NCBI RefSeq assembly: GCF_025149465.1
Contig: NZ_CP102275.1
Span: forward strand, 1,922,001-1,986,000
From: Thomasclavelia spiroformis DSM 1552
Lineage (GTDB): Bacteria; Bacillota_I; Bacilli_A; Erysipelotrichales; Coprobacillaceae
Direction of reading: 5' to 3'
Length of the DNA: 64,000 nt
A program made the position numbers and the translations under genes. Numbering within the stretch: position 1 is the first letter of the stretch; every line of letters begins with the position of its first letter. A model generated the notes under the pieces. That model was not told the origin of the DNA. It saw only the letters and a list, made by a program, of their open reading frames with translations, and did not search any database. Positions 17,698 through 27,149 of the stretch are shown here, one piece after another.

Positions 17698-20367
17698 TTA
17701 GTTTTCTTGTTTATTTTTTCTAGTTTTAATTCCTACAAATGCACTACCAAGTGCTGTAAATAATAATGTTGCATATCCAATTAAACTACTATTATCACCT
17801 GTTTTAACACTTGTACTATCACCTTTATTTACTGGTGTTTTTACTGTGTTGTCTACTGATGTTGTTGTATTTTCTAAGCTATTGATTGCTTTTTCTAATA
17901 CATCTTTTGCACTATTTACTTCAACTTGTGAAGCATTTGGATTTTCAAATACTGCTTTGGCATTAACTAAAGCTTCATTTAAGACTTTATATGATTCCTC
18001 AGTGTAATTTGCACTATTTAACCCTTCTGCTTGATTAATTAAATCTTCTAATAAATCTTTATTTGGTATTAATCTTAAGTTTATAAATGCTGTTACTAAT
18101 TCACTGTATGTATTATTTACTTCTTCTTGCATCGCATTAACATTATTATATACACTATTTGCTGCTATTAATGCATCATTGAATACTGTCCATGTAGCTT
18201 CAGTGTATTGAGTTGAATCTAACCCGCTAACTTTATCGATGAATGCTTTTAATGCTGTTTTATCTCCTTTGAAGAATTCTAATTTTTGCATGATACTAGC
18301 AAGTCTGTCAAATGCATTATTTACTTCAACTTGTGTAGCACTTGCGTTATTATATACTGTATTAGCCTCATCTCTAGCCACGATGAATTCATCAACTACT
18401 GCTGGTACAACATTAGTTAAATCTTCATCTGTAATGGCATTTGCTAAATCTACTGCAATTTTTAATGCTGTTTTATCTGCTTCTTGTACTTCAGTTTTAT
18501 TGATTGCAAATGTATCTAAAACTGCCCAATCATCATTATTTGCATCATATAAATATGTTGTGATTTTGAATTCATTCTCACTTACTTCAATATTTGAAAT
18601 AGAACGTTGTTTTGATTGATCCATTTTTGCAACAAATTCAGTACTAATATCTGTTTTAATATTATAATACTTACTTCCTGAAGCAGAGTTTGCTGTTACA
18701 TACAATACTCCATCTGGATCAGTAACGCTTTGTAAATTACTAGTATCAGTAACTACTTGCATACCTTTCATAATATTACTACGTACATAAACATGATCAT
18801 GTCCCATTAATACTACATCAATTCCTAAATCATCAAATACAGGTGTCAATTCTTCACGACGTTGTAAAATATCTCCTTCAACAGCATGACTTGCTACAGA
18901 ATATACTGAATGGTGGAATGAAACCACTTTCCAACGAGCATCTGGATTAGCAGCAATTGCTTCTTCCATAAATGCTTTATGTTCTGCAGTTGACATGTTA
19001 TTTGAGTTGATGTTCATGAATAATGTATTGTTGTAAACATACCAGTAATCACTTCCAGCAGTTGTTGCTCCTTTACCTGATACGTTTGGTAAGTTGAAAT
19101 GTTGTGAGTAAGCATTTGAACTTGAATCATGGTTACCAACAACGTTTGCTTGAGGTGTATTTGTTAAATATTCTGATGCTAAATAACCACTATATTGAGA
19201 TTCATTACTTGCAGTATTTACTTGATCTCCAGCTGATAAGATAAAGTCTGGATCAAATTTATTGATTGAATCTTGAAGTGTTTTTTTCCATCCTTCTGTA
19301 TCATTTGTTGCATTTCCACTTGCACCAATTTGAGGGTCCCCTGCTAAAATAAAGTTATATGATCCATCAAAGTCTTCAGTTGTAAATTCGTAAGTTTTAC
19401 TTACTGTATCATCGTTTACAAGACGATATACATATTTTGTATTTTCTTCTAAGTTTGTTAAAGTTGCTTGATTGTAATAGAAACCATTGTCATTTGATTG
19501 ATTACCAGTAGCATTTACAGTTGTAAATTCACTTGGGAACTCACCATCTTCACTAGCTTTAGCATACTCTACAGTTCCGATTTCACTAGTATTAGCATAC
19601 CAAGTCAAATTCATTTCTGTTTCATCTTTACCTACTGTTAAGTTAAGTGCTTTTTGTTCAATTGGAGTTTGTCCGTAATTAACTTGTAAATTTGCAAATT
19701 CAAAATATACATCAGAACTACTAGCTCTACCTTGATGCAATTCAACTGCAATTACGTTTTCTCCTACTTTTAATACATCTTTTAATTGGTCTGCTGTTAA
19801 ATTAATTTGTCCTTCTCTTGGATTACTATCATTTGATCCACCATAAGACATATTTGTATCATAACCACTTGATGGTTTATCAAATGATGCTACTTCGATT
19901 CCATTAATATAAACGATTGCTGCATCATCATAATAAAGGTTACCTGTAAGTGAACCTAAATCATCTAAACTATTTACATTAACTGTTGTTCTAAAGAAGA
20001 AAGTAGGAATGTCATTACTTGTTCCTTCAATATATTGATTTAACAATACAGTTGGTGTAAACCCTCCACCAAGATTTCCTAAAGCTCCATTTTTAGCACC
20101 AAATTTGCCCGCTGCACTTTTCCAGCTATCAACTTGATATCCTTCTTTAGTCCATGCATAACGATCTTCACTAGTTCCAGGATCAACATTGTTATCTAGA
20201 TAATTCCAAGTTGTTGAAGCATTAATTAGATTTGTTGTTTCATTTTGTCTAACAGTATCAGCATGTGCTGGCATTACTTGATAACTATCAGCCACGTACC
20301 CTGCTCCCATTAATAATGCTAATGTAGCCATTGAAACTTTTAAAACTTTACTCTGTTGTTTTTTCAT
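17698..20367 (-). CDS. secreted, wall-associated purple-acid-phosphatase-like metallophosphoesterase with FIVAR repeats
   Basis: The 889-residue protein starts at the ATG ending at 20367 behind AAGGAG; the frame extends to a TTG six codons earlier. A signal peptide (1-37) is followed by a jelly-roll module (about 50-230), a fibronectin-like N-domain of purple acid phosphatases (240-330), and a metallophosphoesterase core with Asp344 (AGDPQ), Asp381 (AGDQV), Asn412-His413 (GNHD), His485 (FHH) and GHDH at 522-525. All metal ligands are present. Three FIVAR-type helical repeats follow. The tail has VKTGD, a hydrophobic segment and a basic end, like a variant sortase signal. Phosphate release from extracellular substrates is likely. 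Confidence 0.85.
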   Translation of the reverse strand: MKKQQSKVLKVSMATLALLMGAGYVADSYQVMPAHADTVRQNETTNLINASTTWNYLDNNVDPGTSEDRYAWTKEGYQVDSWKSAAGKFGAKNGALGNLGGGFTPTVLLNQYIEGTSNDIPTFFFRTTVNVNSLDDLGSLTGNLYYDDAAIVYINGIEVASFDKPSSGYDTNMSYGGSNDSNPREGQINLTADQLKDVLKVGENVIAVELHQGRASSSDVYFEFANLQVNYGQTPIEQKALNLTVGKDETEMNLTWYANTSEIGTVEYAKASEDGEFPSEFTTVNATGNQSNDNGFYYNQATLTNLEENTKYVYRLVNDDTVSKTYEFTTEDFDGSYNFILAGDPQIGASGNATNDTEGWKKTLQDSINKFDPDFILSAGDQVNTASNESQYSGYLASEYLTNTPQANVVGNHDSSSNAYSQHFNLPNVSGKGATTAGSDYWYVYNNTLFMNINSNNMSTAEHKAFMEEAIAANPDARWKVVSFHHSVYSVASHAVEGDILQRREELTPVFDDLGIDVVLMGHDHVYVRSNIMKGMQVVTDTSNLQSVTDPDGVLYVTANSASGSKYYNIKTDISTEFVAKMDQSKQRSISNIEVSENEFKITTYLYDANNDDWAVLDTFAINKTEVQEADKTALKIAVDLANAITDEDLTNVVPAVVDEFIVARDEANTVYNNASATQVEVNNAFDRLASIMQKLEFFKGDKTALKAFIDKVSGLDSTQYTEATWTVFNDALIAANSVYNNVNAMQEEVNNTYSELVTAFINLRLIPNKDLLEDLINQAEGLNSANYTEESYKVLNEALVNAKAVFENPNASQVEVNSAKDVLEKAINSLENTTTSVDNTVKTPVNKGDSTSVKTGDNSSLIGYATLLFTALGSAFVGIKTRKNKQEN

Positions 20368-20464
20368 GTTATTTCTCCTTCTCAAGTTTTACAGGCACAT
20401 CTTAGCATCCAATTTTCACCTGAACAATACTTTTAACTAACACTTAATTATTTTAACTTAGACT

Positions 20465-20508
20465 TAAAAAAATAAAGAAATTGCTAAAATAGTTATAACA
20501 ATTTCTTT
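20465..20508 (-). terminator. intrinsic terminator of the HAD-DUF554 operon
   Basis: A 10-bp stem (20474-20483 with 20499-20508) is followed on the minus strand by a T-rich tract. It lies just after the DUF554 stop codon. Confidence 0.75.
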
Positions 20509-20517
20509 ACATTTTTA

Positions 20518-21198
20518 TTACATAAACATACATATAACGATTGGTAAAAACATTGCCGGTATATAATTCATCAATTTAATCTTAGTGATTCCTAATATAT
20601 TTAAACCCATTGCAATAATAATTAACGATCCAACACATGTCATTTCATTAATCACTTGATTATTTAATAATGGGGCTGCATAAATTGCTAATAGAGTAAG
20701 ACCTCCTTGATAAATAAGTACAAATATTGCCGACAATAACACTCCAATTCCTAATGTAGAGGCAAAAATAATTGATGAACAAAAATCCATTGCTGATTTC
20801 GTATATAACATCGTATTATCGCCCAATAATCCAGCATTCATAGCACCTACCAATGTCATTGAACCAACACAAAAAAGTAAACTAGCGCTAATAAATCCCT
20901 GAGCAATATTATTTTTACCTTTTTTTCTAAAAAACTTACTTTCTATTCTTTTTACAACACTATTTACTCGGCTATCAATATCAATTCCTTCACCAATAAT
21001 AATCCCCACTACTATTGATACAATCATAATTAAAGTATTTTCACCTTTAAATGCACCACTAATCCCAATATAAAGACTACATAAACCAAGTCCCTTCATT
21101 AAAGAATCACCGATTCTTTCAGGAATGCCTTTTTTAATCAATAGCCCAATACTTGCTCCAATAATAACGGCAAATGTATTAACTAATGTCCCTAACAT
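20518..21198 (-). CDS. DUF554 family membrane protein
   Basis: The 226-residue protein has seven hydrophobic segments and opens with GTLVNTFAVIIGASIGLL, typical of DUF554 (YdfK/YqgA-like) proteins, whose function is unknown. Its ATG overlaps the stop of the HAD gene by seven bases, so the two are coupled. The ribosome binding site AGAGGG is inside the HAD coding sequence. Confidence 0.88.
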   Translation of the reverse strand: MLGTLVNTFAVIIGASIGLLIKKGIPERIGDSLMKGLGLCSLYIGISGAFKGENTLIMIVSIVVGIIIGEGIDIDSRVNSVVKRIESKFFRKKGKNNIAQGFISASLLFCVGSMTLVGAMNAGLLGDNTMLYTKSAMDFCSSIIFASTLGIGVLLSAIFVLIYQGGLTLLAIYAAPLLNNQVINEMTCVGSLIIIAMGLNILGITKIKLMNYIPAMFLPIVICMFM

Positions 21199-21857
21199 TT
21201 ACTACCCTCTAAAATCTTAGCTATTTCATCTTTAACTTCTAGTAAAGATGGTAAAGTTTTATATGTAAGTGCTAAAAGTTCAGGTTTATTTTCAACTAAA
21301 TCAGGTACACAAATAACCGGAATATTAGCACGATGACTTGCAAGAATTCCGTTATTTGAATCTTCTAATACAAGTGCTTCACTACTATCAAAGTTAAAAT
21401 GTTCCAATACTTTTATAAAGATTTCTGGATCAGGTTTACTATGAACTACTTTATCACCACCAACAATATAATCAAACTGATTTTCTAAATCAGATAATTG
21501 TAAATATTCATTTATTATTTTAATTGATGAAGAAGACGCTACTGCAATTTTAATCTTCATTTCTTTTAAATAACTTACTAACTCTTTTAAACCTTTTTTT
21601 ATTGGTAAGCCTTTTTCATAAAAATATTCCATTTTCATCTTCCATGATAATGCTCTAATATCATAAACTGGAAAAGTTTCTCCAAATTTAGCTTGAAGTT
21701 TTAAAATAGTATCATGTTCATTCATTCCAATTAATCCCATTTGAAACTCTTCTTCAATTGTATAACCAAATTCATTACATGCTTTTTTAAAACATTGCAT
21801 ATCAACACCTTCTGTTGCAAACATTAATCCATCCATATCAAATATAACTAATTTCAT
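21192..21857 (-). CDS. HAD superfamily hydrolase, beta-phosphoglucomutase-like
   Basis: The 221-residue protein has the HAD motif I FDMDG (Asp7, Asp9), motif II VASSS near residue 108, Lys in HSKPDPEIF and motif IV LEDSNNG. A cap domain lies between motifs I and II, so it is subfamily IA. Substrates are usually sugar phosphates. The ATG ending at 21857 has AGGAGG eight bases before it; the frame extends nine codons further without such a site. The next gene, DUF554, overlaps it. Confidence 0.88.
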   Translation of the reverse strand: MKLVIFDMDGLMFATEGVDMQCFKKACNEFGYTIEEEFQMGLIGMNEHDTILKLQAKFGETFPVYDIRALSWKMKMEYFYEKGLPIKKGLKELVSYLKEMKIKIAVASSSSIKIINEYLQLSDLENQFDYIVGGDKVVHSKPDPEIFIKVLEHFNFDSSEALVLEDSNNGILASHRANIPVICVPDLVENKPELLALTYKTLPSLLEVKDEIAKILEGSKC

Positions 21858-21979
21858 TGTAGACCTCCTATATATAAAATACACATCTATCTTACTATAT
21901 CAAATTACAACAAATCAATATATAATATAAAACCACGTACATTCTTAATAACATTTAGTCATTTCTCTTATATAAAAAC

Positions 21980-22064
21980 AAAAAAGATCCTTGCGGATCC
22001 CTTTATTTTGCCTCTTATGCCCTTTTAGAAGCTTCCCTAATTTTATAACGCACTCACTTGAGCC
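21980..22064 (-). ncRNA. candidate small RNA of about 85 nt
   Basis: On the minus strand an extended -10 element TGGTATTAT (22071-22079) precedes about 85 bases ending in a hairpin GATCC/GGATC with a four-base loop (21986-21999) and six T residues. The stretch is less AT-rich than its surroundings and contains no convincing open frame. It lies between the ATP-grasp operon and the HAD gene, which has its own leader further on. It could also be a terminated leader of that gene. I do not recognise a known RNA family. Confidence 0.4.
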
Positions 22065-22166
22065 ATTTACATAATACCACAATAAAATAAAAAGAAAAGC
22101 TTTTTTTTAAATAACACAATATGTGTTAAATATTTTTAATATAAACACCTAAAAATATACTTTAGT

Positions 22167-23372
22167 TTACTTCCAATTACTTCCATTTGCTCTTTTTAAA
22201 AACTCATCAACTAAATAATCCAATCTTTTAGGATCACTATTTCTTACCATAAATACATGATCTCCCATAGCAGCACTTAAAGATTCGGGCACATCAACAT
22301 CTAAAACAATCTCATTTTTATACCAATTTCTTAATTGTTCATCACTGTACATATATCCAAAGTCATTACGTCTTCCAATATAAGCTACTAAATACTTTTG
22401 ATTTAAATTCATGAAACATTTATCATGAATAATCATGTCTGCCCACAATGTATAAACATCACTATCATAACTAAAATTAATCATATCTGGCATATATGCT
22501 CCTGGAGCTCGCATATTAACTTCTAAACCAATTATATCACCTCTTTTACCTAATCCTTCTTGATCTTCATCTAATCTAAAAAATTCAAAATGAAAAAAAC
22601 GACTTCTAGTATCAAAAGCTTCAACAACTCGTTTACCAATTTCTTCAATATCACTATTGACTACATAACGATTTTTAAACGCTGTATCACAGTGCTCATT
22701 TACATTATCCATGATTGAATTCAACATGATTGAACTATTAGCAATCAAAACATTTTTATTACTGTCACAAATTCCATCATAAGTTTCAACATGACCTTTT
22801 ACAAATTCTTCCATAATATAAACTTTATCATCTTTAGTTGCAAAAAAGTATTCTAAATCCTGATAATTATTTAATTTATATGTAGAACTTGCACCTACTC
22901 CATTATCAGGTTTAACAACAACTGGATAACCAACTTTTTCAATAAAAGCCTTTACTTCTTCAAAACTATTTACTAAACAATATCTAGCAACATTTACCCC
23001 AGCTTTAAAAAAAACTTGTTTCATTTTAGATTTATATTTCATCCATGATAAATCATTAAATCTAGTTCCATGTACAATATTAAAATCATCTCTTAACTTA
23101 GCTTCCATCTCTAACCAATACTCATTTTGACTTTCAATAAAATCAATTCTTCCATACTTACTTATAAAATAAGCAACAGCACGATAAACCTCATCATAAT
23201 TATCTAAACTATTAACACAATAGCAATCAGTTAAGCTATTTTTAGTTTCTTGACTAATATTTTGATAATCAGTATCAATGATTCCTAGAACATTAACATT
23301 ACGCTGTTTTAAACGAGAACAAAAATTATGAAAATAAAGAGGAAAGTGAGGAGAAATAAATACTACATTCAT
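22167..23372 (-). CDS. ATP-grasp ligase-like protein (second paralogue of the trio)
   Basis: The 401-residue protein has an N-terminal Rossmann-like domain and an ATP-grasp domain with the ATP-binding Lys154 in VVVKPDNGVGAS and the metal-binding IGLEVNMRAPG near residue 290. ATP-grasp enzymes join a carboxylate to an amine or thiol by an acyl-phosphate. It resembles the protein at 24115-25314 along its full length, so the pair arose by duplication. It directly abuts the esterase gene. The substrate is unknown; amino acid or peptide ligation is a guess. Confidence 0.82.
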   Translation of the reverse strand: MNVVFISPHFPLYFHNFCSRLKQRNVNVLGIIDTDYQNISQETKNSLTDCYCVNSLDNYDEVYRAVAYFISKYGRIDFIESQNEYWLEMEAKLRDDFNIVHGTRFNDLSWMKYKSKMKQVFFKAGVNVARYCLVNSFEEVKAFIEKVGYPVVVKPDNGVGASSTYKLNNYQDLEYFFATKDDKVYIMEEFVKGHVETYDGICDSNKNVLIANSSIMLNSIMDNVNEHCDTAFKNRYVVNSDIEEIGKRVVEAFDTRSRFFHFEFFRLDEDQEGLGKRGDIIGLEVNMRAPGAYMPDMINFSYDSDVYTLWADMIIHDKCFMNLNQKYLVAYIGRRNDFGYMYSDEQLRNWYKNEIVLDVDVPESLSAAMGDHVFMVRNSDPKRLDYLVDEFLKRANGSNWK

Positions 23373-24125
23373 TTAATCTTCCTCCTTTTTTAAAATATGA
23401 TTTAAAAAATAAGGTAATTGAACTTGCCACCAATTCCAATCATGATTAACATCTTTTCCCCAAAAATCAATCCATACCGGAATATCTTTATATTCTAATA
23501 ACTCCTTCATTCTATTTGTTGAACGAATCATATTATCTTCCCAAGCGCCTTGACCACAACATAAAATAATATCTCGATGACGATACATTTCTACATATGG
23601 ATGATCATACGACATTCCATTTAAAAACTGAATTGGACTATTATTATACAAAATTTCATCATGATAATCCCCAAAAAATAAATCACTATCATAATATCCA
23701 CTTAAACAAATGCACCCTTGAAATAAATCTGGTCTTCTAAACATAAAATTAGCTGCATGACTAGCCCCCATTGAACATCCAGTTGTATAGATTAACTTCC
23801 CATTACCATTTATATCAAAAATAGTAGGCACTAGCTCATCAACCACATAATAATACCATTGTTCCATTATATAGACACGATGTCTTTTATCCCCACATTC
23901 ATCAGACCAACTCTCACTATCAACACTATCTATACAAAATACTTGTACTTTTCCTTCTTCAATTTTGTCACTGATCGTATTAATCATTCCAAAATTTTCA
24001 AAATCATAAAAGCGTCCATCTTGAGCTGGAAACACTAATAACGGAATTCCTCCATGACCATAAATTTTAAACTCCATATCTCGTTGTAAACAATTACTAT
24101 ATTTTTTAAAATACTCAACTTTCAT
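23373..24125 (-). CDS. alpha/beta-hydrolase, esterase-D-like
   Basis: The 250-residue protein has the nucleophile elbow GCSMGAS with Ser118, a probable acid around residues 196-197 and a histidine in VNHDWNWW (His228). This is the pattern of the putative esterase family (PF00756). There is no signal peptide, so it acts in the cytoplasm. It lies between two ATP-grasp paralogues, overlapping the first by 11 bases and touching the second, so all three are surely co-expressed. It might hydrolyse or transfer the product of the ligases. Confidence 0.82.
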   Translation of the reverse strand: MKVEYFKKYSNCLQRDMEFKIYGHGGIPLLVFPAQDGRFYDFENFGMINTISDKIEEGKVQVFCIDSVDSESWSDECGDKRHRVYIMEQWYYYVVDELVPTIFDINGNGKLIYTTGCSMGASHAANFMFRRPDLFQGCICLSGYYDSDLFFGDYHDEILYNNSPIQFLNGMSYDHPYVEMYRHRDIILCCGQGAWEDNMIRSTNRMKELLEYKDIPVWIDFWGKDVNHDWNWWQVQLPYFLNHILKKEED

Positions 24126-25314
24126 AATTTACCTCCTGTAATACCGTATTTATAAAACTATTTACCTCATCCATTGTTTCAAAACGTGCTGTATACGTAT
24201 AATTCCCCATTGCACCTGATAATATATCAGGCATTCTTTCATTCATCACAAGATTATTTTTATACCTTAAAACAATTTCTTCATTATTTAAACAATATTC
24301 TTTACCATCACGTCTACCACAATAAACACAATAATAAGGACGTCTCGTATAATAATTACTATAATCATTAACAACCATATCACTATAAATATTATACACA
24401 TCAATATCATTAGCAAAATTCATCATATCTGGTGTATAACCTCCTGGAGGTCGCATATTAACTTCTAATCCAATAAAATCTCCTTTTTTACCCAAACCTG
24501 GTCGATCTTCTAATAATTTAAAAAACTCACAATGAAAAAACCTACGATTAACCGGAAACTCTTTAACAACACTTCTTCCAAGTTCAGCTAATTTATCAGG
24601 AATATTTCTTAAAGAATAATAATGCATATCGCTATTTTTATTTACTACATCCATAATCGAATTAGGAAATACATGAGATGTTTCAAAAATAACTTCATGT
24701 TTACTATTAGCAATACCATCATAAGAAATTATTAAACCATTAACAAATTCTTCCATAATATACTGTGTAATATGTTCAATTTTATAAAACTCTTCTAGTT
24801 CTTTATCATTACTGATTTTATACGTAGCTGCCGCTCCAACTCCATTATCCGGTTTTACAACAACAGGATAACCTACTTCGCTAACAAATCTTTTTCCATT
24901 TTCCAAAGTATCAACTAAATGATATCGAGCTGTTTTAACCCCAGCTTTTTTATAATAATCTTTCATTCCCGATTTAGTCTTAAAAATCTTTATTACATCC
25001 TCTTTCATTCCCGTATTAATATTAAAATCTGTTCTTAAACGTGCATCAAGTTCTAACCAGTATTCATTATTTGATTCTATCCAATCAATTCTTCCATATT
25101 TACTAATTAAATAAGCAACACATCGATAAACATTTTCATAATTTTCCATATTGTTTACATAACAATATTCAGTTACTGAATTTTTTAATTCATTGCTAAT
25201 TAATTCATTTGGCATGTCCCCAATTGCCAAAACATTTACACCATGATTTTTCATCCTATCACAAAAATGCCAATATGATTTAGGAAACATCGGTGAAATA
25301 AATATAAAATTCAT
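24115..25314 (-). CDS. ATP-grasp ligase-like protein (first paralogue of the trio)
   Basis: The 399-residue protein shares the layout of the downstream paralogue: an N-terminal FISPMFPKSYWHFCDR block, VVVKPDNGVGAA as ATP-binding strand, and IGLEVNMRPPGGY as metal site. It is the first gene of the three-gene operon, with GGAGGGG six bases before the ATG. It differs from its partner mainly in the C-terminal 100 residues, which suggests different substrates or a heterodimer. No peptide precursor gene is visible nearby. Confidence 0.82.
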   Translation of the reverse strand: MNFIFISPMFPKSYWHFCDRMKNHGVNVLAIGDMPNELISNELKNSVTEYCYVNNMENYENVYRCVAYLISKYGRIDWIESNNEYWLELDARLRTDFNINTGMKEDVIKIFKTKSGMKDYYKKAGVKTARYHLVDTLENGKRFVSEVGYPVVVKPDNGVGAAATYKISNDKELEEFYKIEHITQYIMEEFVNGLIISYDGIANSKHEVIFETSHVFPNSIMDVVNKNSDMHYYSLRNIPDKLAELGRSVVKEFPVNRRFFHCEFFKLLEDRPGLGKKGDFIGLEVNMRPPGGYTPDMMNFANDIDVYNIYSDMVVNDYSNYYTRRPYYCVYCGRRDGKEYCLNNEEIVLRYKNNLVMNERMPDILSGAMGNYTYTARFETMDEVNSFINTVLQEVNYES

Positions 25315-25419
25315 TCTACCCCTCCTTCAGTTTATATATATTTATTATAGCATAGAACTAATTTCCATAGCAAAAATATTGTTACAATGCGATTTTTTTT
25401 AATTTTATTATCATTATAA

Positions 25420-25448
25420 TTGCAATAATTCTATTTAAAGTATATTAT
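25420..25448 (+). promoter_or_regulatory. promoter of a candidate small RNA
   Basis: TTGCAA (25420-25425) and TATTAT (25443-25448) are 17 bases apart on the plus strand, in a gene-free region. The predicted start is near 25455. Confidence 0.55.
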
Positions 25449-25454
25449 TTAAGC

Positions 25455-25610
25455 AGGAATTAGAGTAGTATATTAAATCACCTCCTTTTAAAAAGCTGTC
25501 GAGAACTAATGGCATTAAAAATCTCAGCATGCAAAAGACTGTAACGATAAATCGTAACAGCCAAAAAGAGGCAATGTTATCAGTATCAACTGATTTACAT
25601 TGCCTTTTTT
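25455..25610 (+). ncRNA. candidate plus-strand small RNA with an anti-Shine-Dalgarno stretch
   Basis: About 156 bases run from a good promoter to a strong terminator (8-bp outer stem 25570-25577 with 25597-25604, inner stem, six T residues). No gene overlaps. At 25477-25488 it reads ATCACCTCCTTT, identical to the 3' tail of 16S rRNA, so it could pair with ribosome binding sites. A region bounded by GCTGT and ACAGC (25494-25560) contains a further small hairpin. The only small frame inside, 11 codons from 25509, has no ribosome binding site. On the minus strand the same hairpin may terminate the MATE gene. Confidence 0.45.
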
Positions 25611-25643
25611 GATGTAATTAAATCATAGAAATATTATCTTAAA

Positions 25644-26996
25644 TCAATCTATTTTATTTATAAACAAATTAAGCTTTTTATATTTAAAGAAATAATATCC
25701 TACACCTAATATATCTGCTAAAAGCCATCCAATCGGTATAGACCACCATATACCTATTACACCTATAATACTTATAGAAGATAATATATATGATAAAATG
25801 ACCCTTACCCCAAGTGAAACAACAGTTAAAACAACTGACATTCCAGGCTTGGCAATAGCCCGATATAAGCCATACAATAAAAATAATCCACCTATTAAAA
25901 AATAAAAAGCTCCTTCAATTCTTAAATAACGAACTCCCTCCATAATAACCGATACTTCTTTTGCATTGATAAAAAAAGTCATTAATGGTTCAGCAAATAG
26001 AAAAACACATAACGAAACAACAAGACTAAAACTTATTGATACAATAGTAGCAACACGTATTCCTGTTTTAATTCGCTTTGTATTTTGAGCTCCATAATTT
26101 TGTGCAATAAATATTGAAAATGCATTTCCAAAATCTTGAACCGGCAGATATGCAAAAGCATCAATCTTCACAGCTGCTGCAAAAGCTGCCATTACAGTTG
26201 TTCCAAAACTATTGACTAATCCTTGAACTGCCAAAATACCAAAATTCATGATGGATTGTTGTAAACAAGTTAAAGTTGAAAAACTTGTAATTTCTTTTAT
26301 TCGACTCAATCGCAAACGAATATTTTGATCTCTTTTTAATAAATCTGAATACTTTATTTTCGTATAAATTGCAATCCCAATACCAGATACATACTGTGAT
26401 ATAACTGTAGCCTCAGCAGCTCCAGCGACACCTCGATTTAAACTAGTTACAAAATAAATATCTAATATTATATTTAATATAGCAGAAATAGCTAAAAATA
26501 TCAGTGGTGTTAGTGAATTACCAAGCGAACGTAATAATGAAGCAAAATAATTGTAGAGAAAAATACCTACTAAACCTGAAAATATAATAATAAGATATTC
26601 TTTCATTAAATCAACTAATTGCATTGGAGTGCGAAGAAACCAAATAATCCAATCAATTCCAACAAAAATAAAAACATTTAAAACAACTGTAACTACACTT
26701 AAAAGAAAAAATGATGCAAGTATCCCTTCTTTTAATCCTTGTATATCCTTTTGACCAAAACGAATTGAAAAAACTGTTCCACTCCCCATTGAAAGTCCTA
26801 ATAAAATCGATGTAAGAAAAGTCATAAGGGTAAATGATGATCCAACTGCTGCAAGAGCATCCGATCCTAAAAATCGACCAACAATAAGTGTATCTGCAAT
26901 ATTATAACATTGTTGTAAAAGATTTCCCAAAATCATTGGTATTGCAAAACGTAACATGGTTTTCATAACTGGTCCATGTGTTAATTCATTTTTCAT
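25644..26996 (-). CDS. MATE family efflux transporter
   Basis: The 450-residue protein has twelve membrane segments in two homologous halves and the typical opening PMILGNLLQQCYNIADTLIVGRFLG. MATE proteins export drugs or metabolites by cation antiport. It is divergent from an Lrp-family regulator gene, with 153 bases between the starts, which suggests that regulator may control it. Its ribosome binding site is weak (GATGGG). Confidence 0.92.
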   Translation of the reverse strand: MKNELTHGPVMKTMLRFAIPMILGNLLQQCYNIADTLIVGRFLGSDALAAVGSSFTLMTFLTSILLGLSMGSGTVFSIRFGQKDIQGLKEGILASFFLLSVVTVVLNVFIFVGIDWIIWFLRTPMQLVDLMKEYLIIIFSGLVGIFLYNYFASLLRSLGNSLTPLIFLAISAILNIILDIYFVTSLNRGVAGAAEATVISQYVSGIGIAIYTKIKYSDLLKRDQNIRLRLSRIKEITSFSTLTCLQQSIMNFGILAVQGLVNSFGTTVMAAFAAAVKIDAFAYLPVQDFGNAFSIFIAQNYGAQNTKRIKTGIRVATIVSISFSLVVSLCVFLFAEPLMTFFINAKEVSVIMEGVRYLRIEGAFYFLIGGLFLLYGLYRAIAKPGMSVVLTVVSLGVRVILSYILSSISIIGVIGIWWSIPIGWLLADILGVGYYFFKYKKLNLFINKID

Positions 26997-27083
26997 CCCA
27001 TCACCAAACTTTCGTTTCGAAATATTTATATTAACATTCGTAATATATTATATTTTTTTATTTTCTTAATGTCAACTATTAGC

Positions 27084-27113
27084 TTGACTTAAAAAAAAAG
27101 AACATTATATAAT
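27084..27113 (+). promoter_or_regulatory. promoter of the Lrp-family regulator gene
   Basis: TTGACT (27084-27089) and a perfect TATAAT (27108-27113) are separated by 18 bases. The predicted leader before the ATG at 27150 is about 30 nt. Confidence 0.72.
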
Positions 27114-27149
27114 ATTTTAAATTCAATATAAGACAGGAGAAATAAACTT

